Positions 1 to 12,126 of a stretch of DNA of 64,000 nucleotides are shown in pieces. This DNA comes from Xylona heveae TC161 (Eukaryota; Ascomycota; Xylonomycetes; Xylonales; Xylonaceae): positions 62,001-126,000 of the forward strand of contig NW_017264202.1 of the NCBI RefSeq assembly GCF_001619985.1, read 5' to 3'. Under the pieces are notes generated by a model, which was not told the origin of the DNA, ran no database searches, and was given only the letters and a program-made list of their open reading frames with translations. Each line of letters opens with the position of its first letter. Within the stretch, counting starts at the first letter, position 1. A program made the position numbers and the translations under genes.

Positions 1-600
1 TTGAATTGATGGAAAGGAGAATCAATTCAGGAGTGATTGCTGGAGGGGTTGAAAGTGTGTATCTTTTCACATGCTAGGTTGGATGAAGACCAGACGTCTC
101 AACGATCTGCATCATCGTCGTCGTTGTCGTGCTGTTTGATGGTCGATTGTCAATCACATGTGTCTATATGGATTCGCGGACCTCAAGACTATTAGACCTC
201 GCCAAAACGCGGGTCGGAGCGGGTCTTAGTCAACAGGCCCCTCGCACGTGTGCGGAATTTCGGCGCGCGGGTTGGGGCCTTGGGGCCAAGAGGCGGGTTT
301 GAGCGAGGATTAGATATGACTATTCGATGGTGTTTCATCTGTCATAGAGAATATTTTAGAGCAGCCTTGATAGAGTAAATACGTCTTGATATCCTCTATT
401 AATTCATTTAATTAAAATGAAACGTGATACCATGGTTGTTGATTGATTCATTTTTAGAGTTTCACCATCACCAAAATTGCTCATTGGTAATCATTCTACC
501 AAGGTGCCCTACCGCAGACTTCAGATCTCATATGTCATAGCATTCATCCTGCACTCATCCTTCCTCCAGGCGCTCTCTCTCTATTCCGCCACGGAGACTG
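1..600. other. Intergenic, 5' flank of the first regulator gene
   Basis: I see no gene. The stretch from about 340 to 480 is AT-rich, and the last 60 bases before the ATG at 601 are pyrimidine-rich, as in many fungal promoters and leaders. The sequence starts inside an unknown upstream context. Confidence 0.5.
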
Positions 601-2910
601 ATGAGTATTGCATATAACGTACAGAGCCGCAACAGAGCCTCCATGTTTCACAGATTCTCTGCGATGCCTGGAAAGGCGCGCAGCCAGACCAAAGGCTCTC
701 GGTCGGCTCGCACCAGCAACAAGAATAATAACAAGAATAGCGACCCAGACTCCAACCCCGGTCCCGAAAACACAGGCCGTCCCCTGGCCAAGCGGCAAAA
801 GACCGCCAGAGCCTGTGACCGCTGCCGCCTGCACCGCATAAAGTGCGACGAGCAGAAGCCCTGCGCACAATGCATCGGTATGAAGGCGAAATGCATCGTC
901 TCCTATGCCCCTCCTCACTCCTCTCGGACCAACAACAGCGACGCCGACCACACGAGATGCGAGTCGTCGTCAGTGCTCCCTCCAAAATCACCCTCGCCTT
1001 TGTCTACTCCCACTGCGTGTCGCTGCAACAGCGCTCGCGCGAGCAGCTCCACCGCCAACACCAGCCCGATCAGCCCAATTGTCCCACGCTCCGGCATGAA
1101 CATGGGCCAGGAGAGCTCGGGGCCGACAAGCATTCCGCCGGACAATGTCCACAAGGAATCTCCCAATCTCGCCGCTCACGTCCAGGGCTTCTTCGGCGGT
1201 GGGCAGCCGGCCTTTTCACAAAACTCTGCCCTTGCTGGCTGCCTCTTCCCCCAGCTCCCGCATCCCGCCCTCCCATCGGGGGAACGCCCTCTCGCGTCGA
1301 ATGCGCTGCTCAAGAGCCAGCGGAGCTACTATCTCCGGCTTTTCTGGTACGCTTGCCACCCGCTTCTGCAGATTATGAGCGAGACAGAATTCGTCGAGCT
1401 CGAGGCTCTGCCGCCACCGACCGTGTTTGATGAGTATTCGGCGAGGAGCGCCCTGATCGATTCCATGATCGCTCTGGGCATGCAGCACAGCCATGCCACT
1501 GGCCTTGCCGGGCGGATATTAGGTCTCCAACAGCCATCCTCCCGGCAGTACTACCACGCAGGCCCTCCACCGGAAGCCACCTGGCCCGGCTTCGAATACT
1601 TTCATCGCAGTCGTGAGTGCATGAGGACCAGCACAGAGGCGACCTTGGAGGCCCTACGATGCCACGCTCTCATGGCTATCTACCTCATCAAGGGCAATGC
1701 TTTCCGCGACGCCTACAATTTGCTCGGCATCACTATTCGCAAGGCCTACATTGCCAAACTCCATCGACTGCCACCGAGCCATCTGCCCGAGGCGGAAAAG
1801 ACTGCACGCATGCAAGTGTGGTGGATGCTCTTCTCCCTGGATCTCCAATGCTCGCTGCAGCTCGACATGCCCGCTGCCACCCAGAAGAGCCTCGTGAAAT
1901 GCCCCTTTCCTGCCGAGGACGCCCTCGCCAGCTACCTCTCCTCCCCTAGCCACCGCGAAGGGGGCATCACCGCTTACACTTACTCCACCCGTCTGGTCAA
2001 CCTCGCCGTCATTGTGGCCGACATTGGCGCGTGCGTCTCGACCGCGGACCTCGTCGACGATGACGACGGCGGCGGCAACAGCCCGGCCACTCTCGAACAT
2101 CACGCCCTCAAACTTTCGTCCGCCCTCCAAAAGCTCGAGGTCTGGCGCCACCAGCTACCTTCGGAGCTGCTATTGAGCCAGTGTGGGAACGGCTCCGGCA
2201 ACACTGAGATGCTCGACTTTGATCGTGACCTGTTCCAGCCCGCCTGGCTGCAGCGGCAAACGGTGCTCTTGGAGCTCCACTATCACAACGCATACACGCT
2301 GATCCAGCGTCCCTTCCTCCGTCTCCGCTACGCACACTCCAACGCCACCAGCGGCATGATCACCCCACCCCCCTCGCGGCCGCCGCACGTGGAGCTGCAC
2401 ATTGGCAGCGCCTTCCACCACGCAATCACAATCGTCGACACGGCCTTCACGGTCTGCTCCATGTCCGACGTCCTCTACGGCTGGTCAGAGGTCCTGCAGC
2501 CGCTCTGGAACGCGACTGTGACAATCATGGCCTACGTCTACGCCAACTCGCTGAGCTCCGAGGTGCCGCGGGCGCTCGACTCTCTCACACGCGCCCAGGC
2601 TGTTTTCGAGTCCTTCTCCCCCACCAGCCCGACCGCCCTCTCCGCAAAGGATACTGTCCAGTCGCTCGCCAACAGCCTGCAGAACATGATGGCGCAAGGC
2701 TCGTGCGCACTTTCCCACGACGACCCAATGGGCTGGGACCTCTTCGCGTCGCTGCTCGAGGAGCAGCAGACGTCCCTGGCCGGCCTCGAGAACGGGCCCT
2801 CACCCAACGATCTCTATGGTAGCGTGCTCTTCTCACCCTTCATGCCCTCGGCCTCGCAAATCAACACCCCCGAGTTCAACGCGGTGACCATGCCGTTCGG
2901 CGGCTCGTGA
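601..2910 (+). CDS. Zn2Cys6 fungal transcription factor
   Basis: This is an intronless frame of 769 residues. A complete Zn2Cys6 cluster lies at Cys72, 75, 82, 88, 91 and 98 with C-x2-C-x6-C-x5-C-x2-C-x6-C spacing, preceded by a basic KRQK patch. The middle, roughly residues 230-420, looks like the fungal-specific transcription factor domain, with a YYLRLFWYACHPLLQ segment and WWMLFSLDLQ. It should bind DNA in the nucleus and regulate transcription; its targets cannot be read from sequence. A second in-frame ATG at 664 could be the real start, because the first 21 residues have no recognisable role. Its middle domain resembles that of the Zn2Cys6 protein at 23.1-25.7 kb more than I would expect by chance, so they may belong to one subfamily. 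The downstream neighbour is only a gene scrap, so context does not name a pathway. Confidence 0.9.
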   Translation: MSIAYNVQSRNRASMFHRFSAMPGKARSQTKGSRSARTSNKNNNKNSDPDSNPGPENTGRPLAKRQKTARACDRCRLHRIKCDEQKPCAQCIGMKAKCIVSYAPPHSSRTNNSDADHTRCESSSVLPPKSPSPLSTPTACRCNSARASSSTANTSPISPIVPRSGMNMGQESSGPTSIPPDNVHKESPNLAAHVQGFFGGGQPAFSQNSALAGCLFPQLPHPALPSGERPLASNALLKSQRSYYLRLFWYACHPLLQIMSETEFVELEALPPPTVFDEYSARSALIDSMIALGMQHSHATGLAGRILGLQQPSSRQYYHAGPPPEATWPGFEYFHRSRECMRTSTEATLEALRCHALMAIYLIKGNAFRDAYNLLGITIRKAYIAKLHRLPPSHLPEAEKTARMQVWWMLFSLDLQCSLQLDMPAATQKSLVKCPFPAEDALASYLSSPSHREGGITAYTYSTRLVNLAVIVADIGACVSTADLVDDDDGGGNSPATLEHHALKLSSALQKLEVWRHQLPSELLLSQCGNGSGNTEMLDFDRDLFQPAWLQRQTVLLELHYHNAYTLIQRPFLRLRYAHSNATSGMITPPPSRPPHVELHIGSAFHHAITIVDTAFTVCSMSDVLYGWSEVLQPLWNATVTIMAYVYANSLSSEVPRALDSLTRAQAVFESFSPTSPTALSAKDTVQSLANSLQNMMAQGSCALSHDDPMGWDLFASLLEEQQTSLAGLENGPSPNDLYGSVLFSPFMPSASQINTPEFNAVTMPFGGS

Positions 2911-3107
2911 GGCTTGCGCCTGGCCCTGCGTCCCCAAATGCCAGCACCCTCTTGAAGGACTGGATTTCGGGCGAGCAACGAATATTACGATTACCGCCGC
3001 TCATGGATACGGAAAGGACTGCTGCTACAATACAAAGGATTGCCACCGCTGAAGGATTGCGACGACGAGAGAATACGGATTACGATGGGCTCACGCAGGC
3101 GAAACGG

Positions 3108-3416
3108 TCACACGCACGGAAAGCTAGAATTAACGAGTCTCATAGAATGGATACCGCCGCGCACGCACGCTCGCTCGAACGAACGAAACGATTGCATTGC
3201 ATCGCATTGGAAATCTAACGCTTCTAGACCGTCAGAACTCGCATGGCTGCCCCGTAATAAGTCCTCCCGACCCTGCATGCCCATGCCGCTGTCATTCGGA
3301 CCGTACGCTGCCGGGATAGCTGGCCGCTTGCCCACGCCGTCGAGCATCGCCATGGCCATGCCACCCGCGAGGTGAGGCTGGATGTGGCAGTGCAGGATGA
3401 AGGCGCCGGGGTTCAT
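3108..3416 (-). pseudogene. C-terminal scrap of a multicopper oxidase (laccase-like) gene
   Basis: On the minus strand an open stretch begins MNPGAFILHCHIQPHLAGGM, which is the final copper-binding block of multicopper oxidases (His-Cys-His-x3-His followed by G-M-A). A plausible intron acceptor (ctaacag) lies just upstream of it, near 3420. I could not find the other copper motifs (HWHG, HSH, HPxHLHGH) between 3420 and 4970 on this strand. After about 35 family-like residues the tail no longer looks like a laccase. I read this as the remnant of a host oxidase gene whose 5' part is missing. It could instead be a short terminal exon of a gene I failed to assemble. Confidence 0.55.
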
Positions 3417-3660
3417 GCTCTGTTAGCGGGTTGCGATCCAGGCCGGCATGCCGGGCACTGTGTGTGTCGGTCGTCGAGTTCAGGTGGATTTAGTCTCATA
3501 CTGTGATGAGCTGGGAGTTAGTCACTCCATTTGCCATTGCCGCCACCTCGGTCTGCGGCGAAGACTTAATGGGACTGTATGGCAGGGGCTCCTGCGGTTT
3601 AGGGCTGACGTATTTCGGATTGGACAGGCCATCGCTGATCATTGCAAATTAGAATCAGAA

Positions 3661-4971
3661 CTATGGCTGCGCCGTCTCGACGGTGCGAAAGGCAGCAAGT
3701 GTGTGTGAAAAGCTGCAACATGTAGAGTGTAGAAGAGAGAGACGGATGAAGCAAGGCCGCGAAGCCACGGAGGAATTTATAAACTCTGCATAGACATGGG
3801 CCATAGAGCGTTCTAGGCCAGCAGCGATTTCCTGTCGTAGAGGCGTCCATTTCCTGGCGCGAAAATCTCATCAGGCAAATTACTCTATTGGTGTTGCAAT
3901 AAGTCGAAAATTTTTTTGGCTTAGATATTGTAATGGGTGAGAGACCATCTGGAGAGAACGAAAGGTCTCCATAGTCTCTCCACGTCCCATACTGAAACAG
4001 ACTCAGATCTGACAGTAAGCCAATTCTTATATGTTTACATATTCGCGTCAAATTGAAACCGCGACGTCTTATGAGCATCAGTGCAGTAATGTCTCAGCCA
4101 CGTGGGAACTTGGACCTATCAATCACCGACGCTCATAACGTCTGAAATGAACACCGTTAGATCTACTGTGGTATAGATGATGATACTGTGGTAATGATTG
4201 GATTTCATGGGTCTTGTCACGTGGGCGGCTGCCTTGTGTGGTGCAGATCAGCCACGAATAAACCAGCTGGCGATGCATGAGATCCTTGTATTTAGGCAAC
4301 CAATTACCCGCATCCTCCATCTCTCTCGACGTTTTATTTGTTTCCCCTGCTCTTGGCTTTTCTTTTTATGTCATGGAGCGGGGACAAGGCTGCGATGCCC
4401 TCCTTTGCCCCGCCTGACCTTTTGAACAGACATGGCTTGATTGGCCCTCAGACTCAAAAGTTGAGTATCTTGACTAACAGAAAGCGACGCCGTGAACATG
4501 GGGAGGTATGCATGAGCTGCATGGCGCGCACCGCGTCAGCATGTACGCTGTTGGCATACAAGGCCAGGGATATTTATTCTTATTACGATTGCCCCCGTGG
4601 TGCTTTGATCTCAAAGAAAACCCGTTGTCAAAGACAAGCGGCACGGGCCATTTTGACTCCAATTCACTTTGGAGATGATGGAGCCATGTCCTGTTGGATG
4701 CCTAAAAACATCGTCATTGGTTGCCTGGAAAGGCTGAAGAGTGAATCACACACAATGCAGCGTATAAAGAAGCGGAGAAATCAGCCTCAAAGCCCCCAAG
4801 TTGTGTTTTTAAAGGTGGGAGTTATGCTCCTTCCTCTCTCTCTCTCTCTCTTTCTCTCCCCCTCTCTCAAATTCGCCAAAAAAAGCTCTCACCTGAGACT
4901 GCAATTCTAATTCTCGCCCCAATCTCACACTTGATCCTTGATTCGCAATCCTCTTCGGGGGATCTGAGAAG
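3661..4971. other. Intergenic region upstream of the AAA ATPase
   Basis: No supported gene. The open frames here are short, with no recognisable motif. The right end holds a CT-rich tract, listed separately. Confidence 0.5.
4829..4868 (+). promoter_or_regulatory. Polypyrimidine (CT)n tract
   Basis: An almost pure CT run of about 40 bases lies about 100 bp upstream of the AAA ATPase start. Such tracts are typical of core promoters and transcription start regions of filamentous fungi. The regulatory role is inferred from position only. Confidence 0.5.
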
Positions 4972-6801
4972 ATGGTTCGATCACTTACTCAGATCCCATT
5001 GCTCTCAGGGCAGCCGCCGCAAGACGCCGCAGCCAATGATACCGATTCCTACGTGCCCAGAATTCCCCTTAACATTCTTGAAGCCTTCATCCCGGGCTAC
5101 TCTGCAATCTCAGAATTCCTCTTTCACGCCCTTGGTTTTGACATTACCATTCTCGTATCTATTGGCTTTCTGATCTTTGCTTTGATCACATCTGCTCAGT
5201 ACATCTGGCAACGTCTCTACGAGCGTTTCTGCCAGTGGTTTACTTCAACCATTAGCGTCGAGTCTGAAGATGACATTTACGACGACGTCATGAGATGGGT
5301 GGCAGAGCAGAATATGACGATGCGGTGTCGCTCACTCAAGGTGACGAGTGGCTCCTTCACTGCATGGGACACTGATGATGATTCGGACTCGGACTCGGAC
5401 GATGAATCTGATGACGGAAACTCAAAGGACACCACTGCGTCCAAGATCAAACCGAGCGAAAATTACCGGCCTACCCACATTGAAGGATATGGTGATGTCA
5501 AGCTCCTCAATTTCCGAGCGGCATACGCAAAGACACCCCCTCGCTTCGAGCCTTATTCTGGCAAACACATGTTCTTTCATAAGGGCAGCTTGTTTATCTT
5601 TTCTCGCAGAAAACAGACCCGCGAATCCTACTACCGTCCCACCGAGTACGAAATTGCTTCCTTGACCCGCGTCGGTCGGTCGACTGAGCCGCTCAAGGAG
5701 TTGCTTGAAGAGATTCGAGAACACAATTCGACGCGGGAAAAGGCGCTGACCGTGATCCGCCGACCGGCATCAAAGGAAAGCCGAAAGAACAATGGCGCCA
5801 CATGGACACGTGTGGCTGCCCGTCCGTCTCGAGCCCTGAACACGGTGGTGCTTGATTCGGTGCAAAAGGCTCGCGTGCTGCTTGATATCAACGAGTATCT
5901 TCATCCAGCCACTGCACGCTGGTACGCTAACCGCGGCATTCCGTACCGGCGAGGCTATCTCTTCCACGGCCCGTCGGGCTGTGGCAAGACTAGTCTGAGC
6001 TTTGCTATTGCCGGCATCTTTGGTCTTGACATTTACGTCATTTCACTGCTTGAACCGACGTTGACAGAAGAAGAACTCTGCGCGCTACTCAATCACCTCC
6101 CCAAACGCTGCGTCGTGCTTCTCGAAGACATTGACAGTGCGGGTCTGAAGCGCAAGGAGAAGAGCGACGCGGACATGGAGGACGCCGGGTCCAAGTCTCC
6201 ATCCGAATGGGGTCTCGTGGAAGTCGCTCGAGCGCTGAAGCAGGAGCAAGACGAGAAGAAGGACAAGGACAAGGGCATTTCGCTCTCTGGTCTGTTGAAC
6301 GCAATTGACGGCGTGGCATCGCACGAAGGCCGAGTGCTCGTCATGACTACGAATTATCCTGACAATCTGGACGATGCCCTCATTCGTCCCGGCCGCGTGG
6401 ATATGCAAGTCCAATTCGATCTCGCGACAAAAGATCAAATTCGCGAACTGTTTATCCGCATGTACTCCAACGAAGACACAAAAGCCGGTCATCATTCTCA
6501 CAAGCGTCAAAACTCAAACGGCAGCCTCCATGGCACCGTCAAGACCAAGCATGCTCGCAAAGCCTCCCGCGCAGCAGCTCGAGAGAAGAAGGACGGAACT
6601 CTGCCGTACGAAGAGTTGCGATCTATTGCGCGGGACTTTGCTGATCATCTTCCCGACGGTCGCATCTCTCCCGCAGAGATTCAAGGGTTTTTGCTCATGC
6701 GAAAGAAGGAACCGAAGCGTGCGTTGGAACAGGTGGACGCCTGGCGTGATGCCTTGTTGCATGCCAAGGAAGCCAAAGCAAAGATTCTTACCGTCCAGTA
6801 G
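4972..6801 (+). CDS. BCS1-like AAA ATPase
   Basis: A single exon codes for 609 residues. A hydrophobic segment at about residues 55-75 is probably a membrane anchor. It is followed by a BCS1 N-terminal type domain, and then an AAA module with Walker A GPSGCGKTS (near residue 332), Walker B CVVLLEDID (near 380) and the second-region sequence TTNYPDNLDDALIRPGR (near 459). BCS1 proper inserts the Rieske protein into mitochondrial complex III. Filamentous fungi carry many BCS1-like paralogues of unknown role, and this one has paralogue hallmarks: an acidic Asp/Ser run near residues 126-150, a long charged insertion between Walker B and the sensor region, and a basic insertion after the AAA core. 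I therefore call it BCS1-like and not the complex III chaperone. Confidence 0.9.
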   Translation: MVRSLTQIPLLSGQPPQDAAANDTDSYVPRIPLNILEAFIPGYSAISEFLFHALGFDITILVSIGFLIFALITSAQYIWQRLYERFCQWFTSTISVESEDDIYDDVMRWVAEQNMTMRCRSLKVTSGSFTAWDTDDDSDSDSDDESDDGNSKDTTASKIKPSENYRPTHIEGYGDVKLLNFRAAYAKTPPRFEPYSGKHMFFHKGSLFIFSRRKQTRESYYRPTEYEIASLTRVGRSTEPLKELLEEIREHNSTREKALTVIRRPASKESRKNNGATWTRVAARPSRALNTVVLDSVQKARVLLDINEYLHPATARWYANRGIPYRRGYLFHGPSGCGKTSLSFAIAGIFGLDIYVISLLEPTLTEEELCALLNHLPKRCVVLLEDIDSAGLKRKEKSDADMEDAGSKSPSEWGLVEVARALKQEQDEKKDKDKGISLSGLLNAIDGVASHEGRVLVMTTNYPDNLDDALIRPGRVDMQVQFDLATKDQIRELFIRMYSNEDTKAGHHSHKRQNSNGSLHGTVKTKHARKASRAAAREKKDGTLPYEELRSIARDFADHLPDGRISPAEIQGFLLMRKKEPKRALEQVDAWRDALLHAKEAKAKILTVQ

Positions 6802-7582
6802 ATACGGTCGGTCAATGCGCACTGGGAATTATTACGTGAACTGGGATTTCGTTTTCCTTTCGGGCATCTTTTTCTACAAAATTTCCAATTAGCTTTTATA
6901 ACTCTCTTTTTTTCTTATTGCCCTCTTATTTGGCCTCCAAATGAGAAGGATCTGCAGGTCGATGGCACTGATACGCGAGACAAATGAGACGTTATGCTAT
7001 GCAAGCCGCTGAAATGGTCTCGACTTGTCAAGATTTCTCCATAATTCCACTTCTCTATGCGTTTCCAGTACAGAAAAATTTAAAGACGAATTCGTAATAT
7101 CATATTATTATCGTCTCAAAGCAAGTTAAAACACTTTTTCTTCAATTCTTCAAGGTCAAGCGCCGCGTACATGACGAGAGCACAAGAGAAATAATGTCTA
7201 GGTAAAGAATAAAAAAAAATAGCTTTATCAATTGCAAATTGCAATTGATAACCATGGATAAATTAGGGTTAGAGTAATATTAAAATAATGCTGCCAGGAA
7301 TATTAATAGGGACAGCTTTTCGCCAATGCATTTCTGTTTCCGCCGCTCCTTTTCCATCCACAACTTATTCTGTATCCCCCAAGTGTAATGCGATTTGTAT
7401 CATTCTATTGAGCAAAAAGGAAGCCCAGTCCATGCCGTAACCGTAGGCTCTCTTCTCTATGCAATCTAATAACGAAGCCATGTTGTGAATCAGCCGCTGT
7501 ATCTTGTGTGTCAAACTCCTGAATACCCTCTGCCTCCTCCGTTTCTTGAACCATTGTCTCTTCCAATGGTTTCCCCAATCGT
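6802..7582. other. Intergenic, between converging genes
   Basis: AT-rich 3' flank shared by the AAA ATPase gene and the minus-strand gene that ends at 7583. No gene, repeat or RNA is recognised. Confidence 0.5.
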
Positions 7583-8767
7583 CTATTCTTCAATTTCCAT
7601 TCTCGCAAGACCGCCCTGAATAACTTGGACCTTCGTCTGCTGATCTTCTCGCACCGTGCTGTATACAGTAACATTTCGTGAATGACGTCCCTTGCGTGGA
7701 GAAGCGGCATCCGGCTGATTAGTCTCACTCTGGGAACGTGAAGGATCTTCGGTAGGCAAACTGGACTTTGCTCCCTGAGATGAATGTCTTTTGCGACGCG
7801 TCGATTTTGATGGGCGACCAGGCACTGGTGCGGGTGCGAATGCTCCTGGTGGGTAAGGCATGAAATAGATCGCTCCAGTATGCAAGTCATAGTACGCATT
7901 TGGCGCTGGGAAAGTCGTCATGGGAAATTGACTCATCGCTGGTGCAGGTACCATTCGGAGATGACCAAATTGCTCCTCGAGACTTGCCTGTCGCCCAGAG
8001 CTCCTCCGGCGTTCTGGAGGCTTTTCTGAATTGCTTGCGTTAGACGAGACATGTGCTTCAGACTTCGAGCCCGGAGTGAAAGCGGGTTGATGATGGTATT
8101 CAGTCTCCTTTTCGGCACGGGGTTGGTGATGACGGTCAGATACATGATCAGTCCTGTAAAATTGTGACTGGATTGCTTCATCACTAGGGGCTGAACCTGT
8201 CGTTGACCAAGGGTAGCAGTCATAGGTAGTACCGTCGACCTGCTTCATCGAATCTCCAAGAGGAGCCTGCTTCTGCTTCATTTGAACGCGTTCCTGGTGT
8301 TTATTTGATGCTGACCAATGGTTTCTAGGTTGTCTAGTTGGTCTAACTGTGTCGTCAGTGTTACTTTCCTCTCCGTCACTGCCGTCGTCCAAAACTTTCT
8401 CTGAATTATCACGGCCACGGCTATCAGTCGTGATACCTATAGACCATAATGGAGAGCGAGAGTGTCCAACAGAGGGTTGATCATTTGTCAGTCCGCTTCC
8501 TCGCACCCAATGAACCCGACAGGGCCGACGTGGCGTGCGAAATTCAGAGATTTCCGGAGGGTCCCTAGATACTAGACTGCTTTTCCTCACAAAAATGGGC
8601 TGAGGACGATCATTGAGGCTCTGCTCTTGGCTTGCTGGTGCAGCAGATTGCATTGTGGGCGTGTTTGACCTGTACAGAGGTGGAGACGGTATCATGAAAG
8701 AATCATCAATGAAAGAGCCATCGGAATTATCAGAGTCAGGATCTCCTGTAATCGACCAGGTTTCCAT
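7583..8767 (-). CDS. Hypothetical disordered protein
   Basis: A single frame of 394 residues, which I do not recognise. It is low in hydrophobic residues and rich in Ser, Pro, Arg, Gln and acidic residues, so most of it is probably disordered. A more ordered stretch near residues 260-310 contains MSQFPMTTFPAPNAYYDLHTG and proline/tyrosine-rich sequence. An Arg/Ser/Lys-rich segment follows (around residues 320-375), and the protein ends in a short VQVIQGGLARMEIEE tail. The length of the open frame and its biased composition support a real gene. No signal peptide or membrane segment is seen. Confidence 0.6.
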   Translation of the reverse strand: METWSITGDPDSDNSDGSFIDDSFMIPSPPLYRSNTPTMQSAAPASQEQSLNDRPQPIFVRKSSLVSRDPPEISEFRTPRRPCRVHWVRGSGLTNDQPSVGHSRSPLWSIGITTDSRGRDNSEKVLDDGSDGEESNTDDTVRPTRQPRNHWSASNKHQERVQMKQKQAPLGDSMKQVDGTTYDCYPWSTTGSAPSDEAIQSQFYRTDHVSDRHHQPRAEKETEYHHQPAFTPGSKSEAHVSSNASNSEKPPERRRSSGRQASLEEQFGHLRMVPAPAMSQFPMTTFPAPNAYYDLHTGAIYFMPYPPGAFAPAPVPGRPSKSTRRKRHSSQGAKSSLPTEDPSRSQSETNQPDAASPRKGRHSRNVTVYSTVREDQQTKVQVIQGGLARMEIEE

Positions 8768-10196
8768 TGCAATGGTGGATTTGCGTGTCCAAGGTAACTT
8801 TTGTAAGAACGAGAGATGCTGGAGCTAGCCCAAAGGAAGGCGGTAAGGTGGCTTAGCTTTTATTTTATGAGAGTAGTGTCACAAGCTGAGTTTGCGAGCA
8901 GACACATATGCATGTCAGTTTGCCGGAACAAAAGGCTGACTCCCAAAGGGTTCGGGACCTTGCAGAGGTTAGGAGCTAAGGAAGTATAACAGCGGTTACC
9001 AGCTTTCTGGATCTGCTGCCACGCTGCATGGGTTGCACGACAGATGTATCAATCACTAAAGACAGAAACGTCAGTGGACCAACAAAAGGAGTCTCGGTGC
9101 ATTATGAATCGAATTCCCTGATGATACGACTGTAAAACGCACCTCAGTGTTGCACTGCGACGTTGACAGTGATGTTTTCAAGAAAGTTAGCAGACCCGCG
9201 AGGCAAATGAGAAGAAAAGCAAAGGCAAAGCTGAAGGAAACTTGCTGACGAAAACGAAGGGCTGAAAACTTCTCTCAGAATAGGTAGGGATAGTAATGGC
9301 TTTTCTCAAACCGAGTTGTGGGTTACAAGTGTTGAGAGGAAGAGTGAAGAAGTAAACAACAGTTGCAAAGCTTAGTCTCGCCGTTCTAGACACAAACAGC
9401 TGGCATGGCAACACCACTGATTTAATCAGCACCGAAAGAGGGGACGAAGCTGCCAAGGAGAGCCCCGTAGAAGACGAATGATTCAAAGAAAAAAAAAGTA
9501 TACGTGTAAAAGAAAGAACCGGTCAGAAGTCGATGCTCTCGGCAGTTGTCATTTTCATTGGAAGGGACTGAGGAGGAAACCGAGAGACAACAATTGGGAA
9601 GCGCAATTCATGAGCTCAGTCTCTGTTCTGAACTACAATTATACTTATCCTTCCTCCTCTCTATCATCCTACCTGACTAGTCTTCAAGAACCTTTTGTAA
9701 CGTCTTTCCCGCGACATCATCCGTGCCATCGTTCTACCAAACCCAATATCTTATCGTACAACACTGCATTTCAGCAATCCTCCCAGCGTGGAGCTGCTCT
9801 ATAGAATCCTCTTGTGAGCACTCAAATTCCAGATGGTCATCTGAAGGTAGGCAAAGATCAGATGTAGCTTTGGAATGACTGAAGAAGACGAAATGGAGTG
9901 AAGGTTGTTGTTGTTGTTGTATGGACTTTACGTAATAATCAGTCAGACAGCTTAAGTTAACCGTCTGAGTCTCAAAGGGAGTCCCTGAAAACACACCCTC
10001 AAAATAGAGCAAATTGCAATCGACATAAGATATATATCGAACAAAGAATTATTATGAATCTTAGTAAAAGGGGCAAAGTAACTTTCAGCTGAACCTAGTG
10101 AAATCGCCACGCGCCTAGAATGCGACAATCATGATCCTGACCCAAGCCCAGAAATAGACGACGAGCAAAACAATGCTTTTCTGCGCCTGCGCTAAA
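8768..10196. other. Intergenic region with a TTG microsatellite
   Basis: About 1.4 kb without a supported gene. A (TTG)n microsatellite at about 9904-9920 sits in a 92-codon minus-strand frame (9734-10012) in which it reads as poly-Gln. That frame has no other feature, and I do not count it as a gene. Confidence 0.45.
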
Positions 10197-11147
<951 letters not shown>

Positions 11148-12126
11148 CTATGTGCCCAGAAAAGTTGTTAGCAAGCTCCCGAACAACTCAGCCACTCATA
11201 TGGCGTTAAGGATTGCAAGCAGTGCCATTCAATTGATGAAAGGCTCGACTAAGACTAGGTACGGATCATGCGCATAGTCTCTGTCTCAAGACGTAGTCCA
11301 AAGTCTCTGCAAGTCTTTCACTTTGACAATCGTGCAACCTGTGGAATTTACGGCATCCATAAAATTGGGCCAACACCTCAAAGATGCGAAACTTCATATC
11401 TTGCGAAGGCTAAGGTATGCTGGCTTTGCGGTGTGAAGGTATCGAGGAGCGGATTTATGGACGTGGACCGACTCTTGAGCAGAGCCAGGGAAGGGTGCGA
11501 ACGTACGGATAAGACGTCTGAAGTGACGCGCCCGCAACCGTTGACATTGTGCGCGAATTCTTGGGTTGTCAATGAGTTCAAATGCGGCAGCGCAGGTTAG
11601 GTACACTCCTGGTGTGTGAAGCTATGAGTTGGGCAATGTTGTCGACCCCGGCGCGAAATGACGATGTTGCTCCGTGGTTCCTAAGTTAAGAGTGCTTCAC
11701 ACATTTTGAATCCAGGTGTGCATAACAGTAAGCCCGTGTGTTTTTACAATATATTGCGGTGGATTTCCAAATTTTGACCGGCGTCGGTCTAACCAAGCGG
11801 TGTGTGCCTATGTAAATATATTGATATTCACACCCAATAATTCTCACTTTTCCATCTTTCAACATAAAGGGACGAAATAGATGGCAGCATCTGCAGACCT
11901 TGTGACATAAAGTCATTTATTTGTTTTATTTCTAGTATTCACGGCTCTTCATTATCCATCGCAGCCATACAGCGCAGCTGCCTGAATCAGAAAGGATGGC
12001 TCATCTTTAGATACGCCGAAACGCTCGAAGCCACGCGCCAACGTCAATGCTCACATGCCGAATTTAGACAGGTCAAATTCGTCTAGAATCTAATAGAAAA
12101 GCTTATTCAAAGCGAACACCTACTAA
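11148..12126. other. Intergenic region, includes the missing CFIm25 first exon
   Basis: It must hold the first exon and promoter of the CFIm25 gene, probably within the first 300 bases. The remainder shows no gene I can support. Confidence 0.45.

Noticed and set aside
3599-4078. 159-codon minus-strand frame upstream of the oxidase scrap
   Set aside because: I tested whether it could be the missing 5' part of the multicopper oxidase; it has none of the copper motifs and no oxidase-like sequence.
4338-4910. 190-codon plus-strand frame upstream of the AAA ATPase
   Set aside because: It runs through the promoter CT tract and ends in a poly-Leu/Ser reading of it; no domain.
7265-7272. Telomere-like TTAGGG sequence
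   Set aside because: A single copy only; no array, so not a telomeric or interstitial repeat.
9734-10012. 92-codon frame with poly-Gln
   Set aside because: The only feature is the TTG microsatellite; no family similarity.
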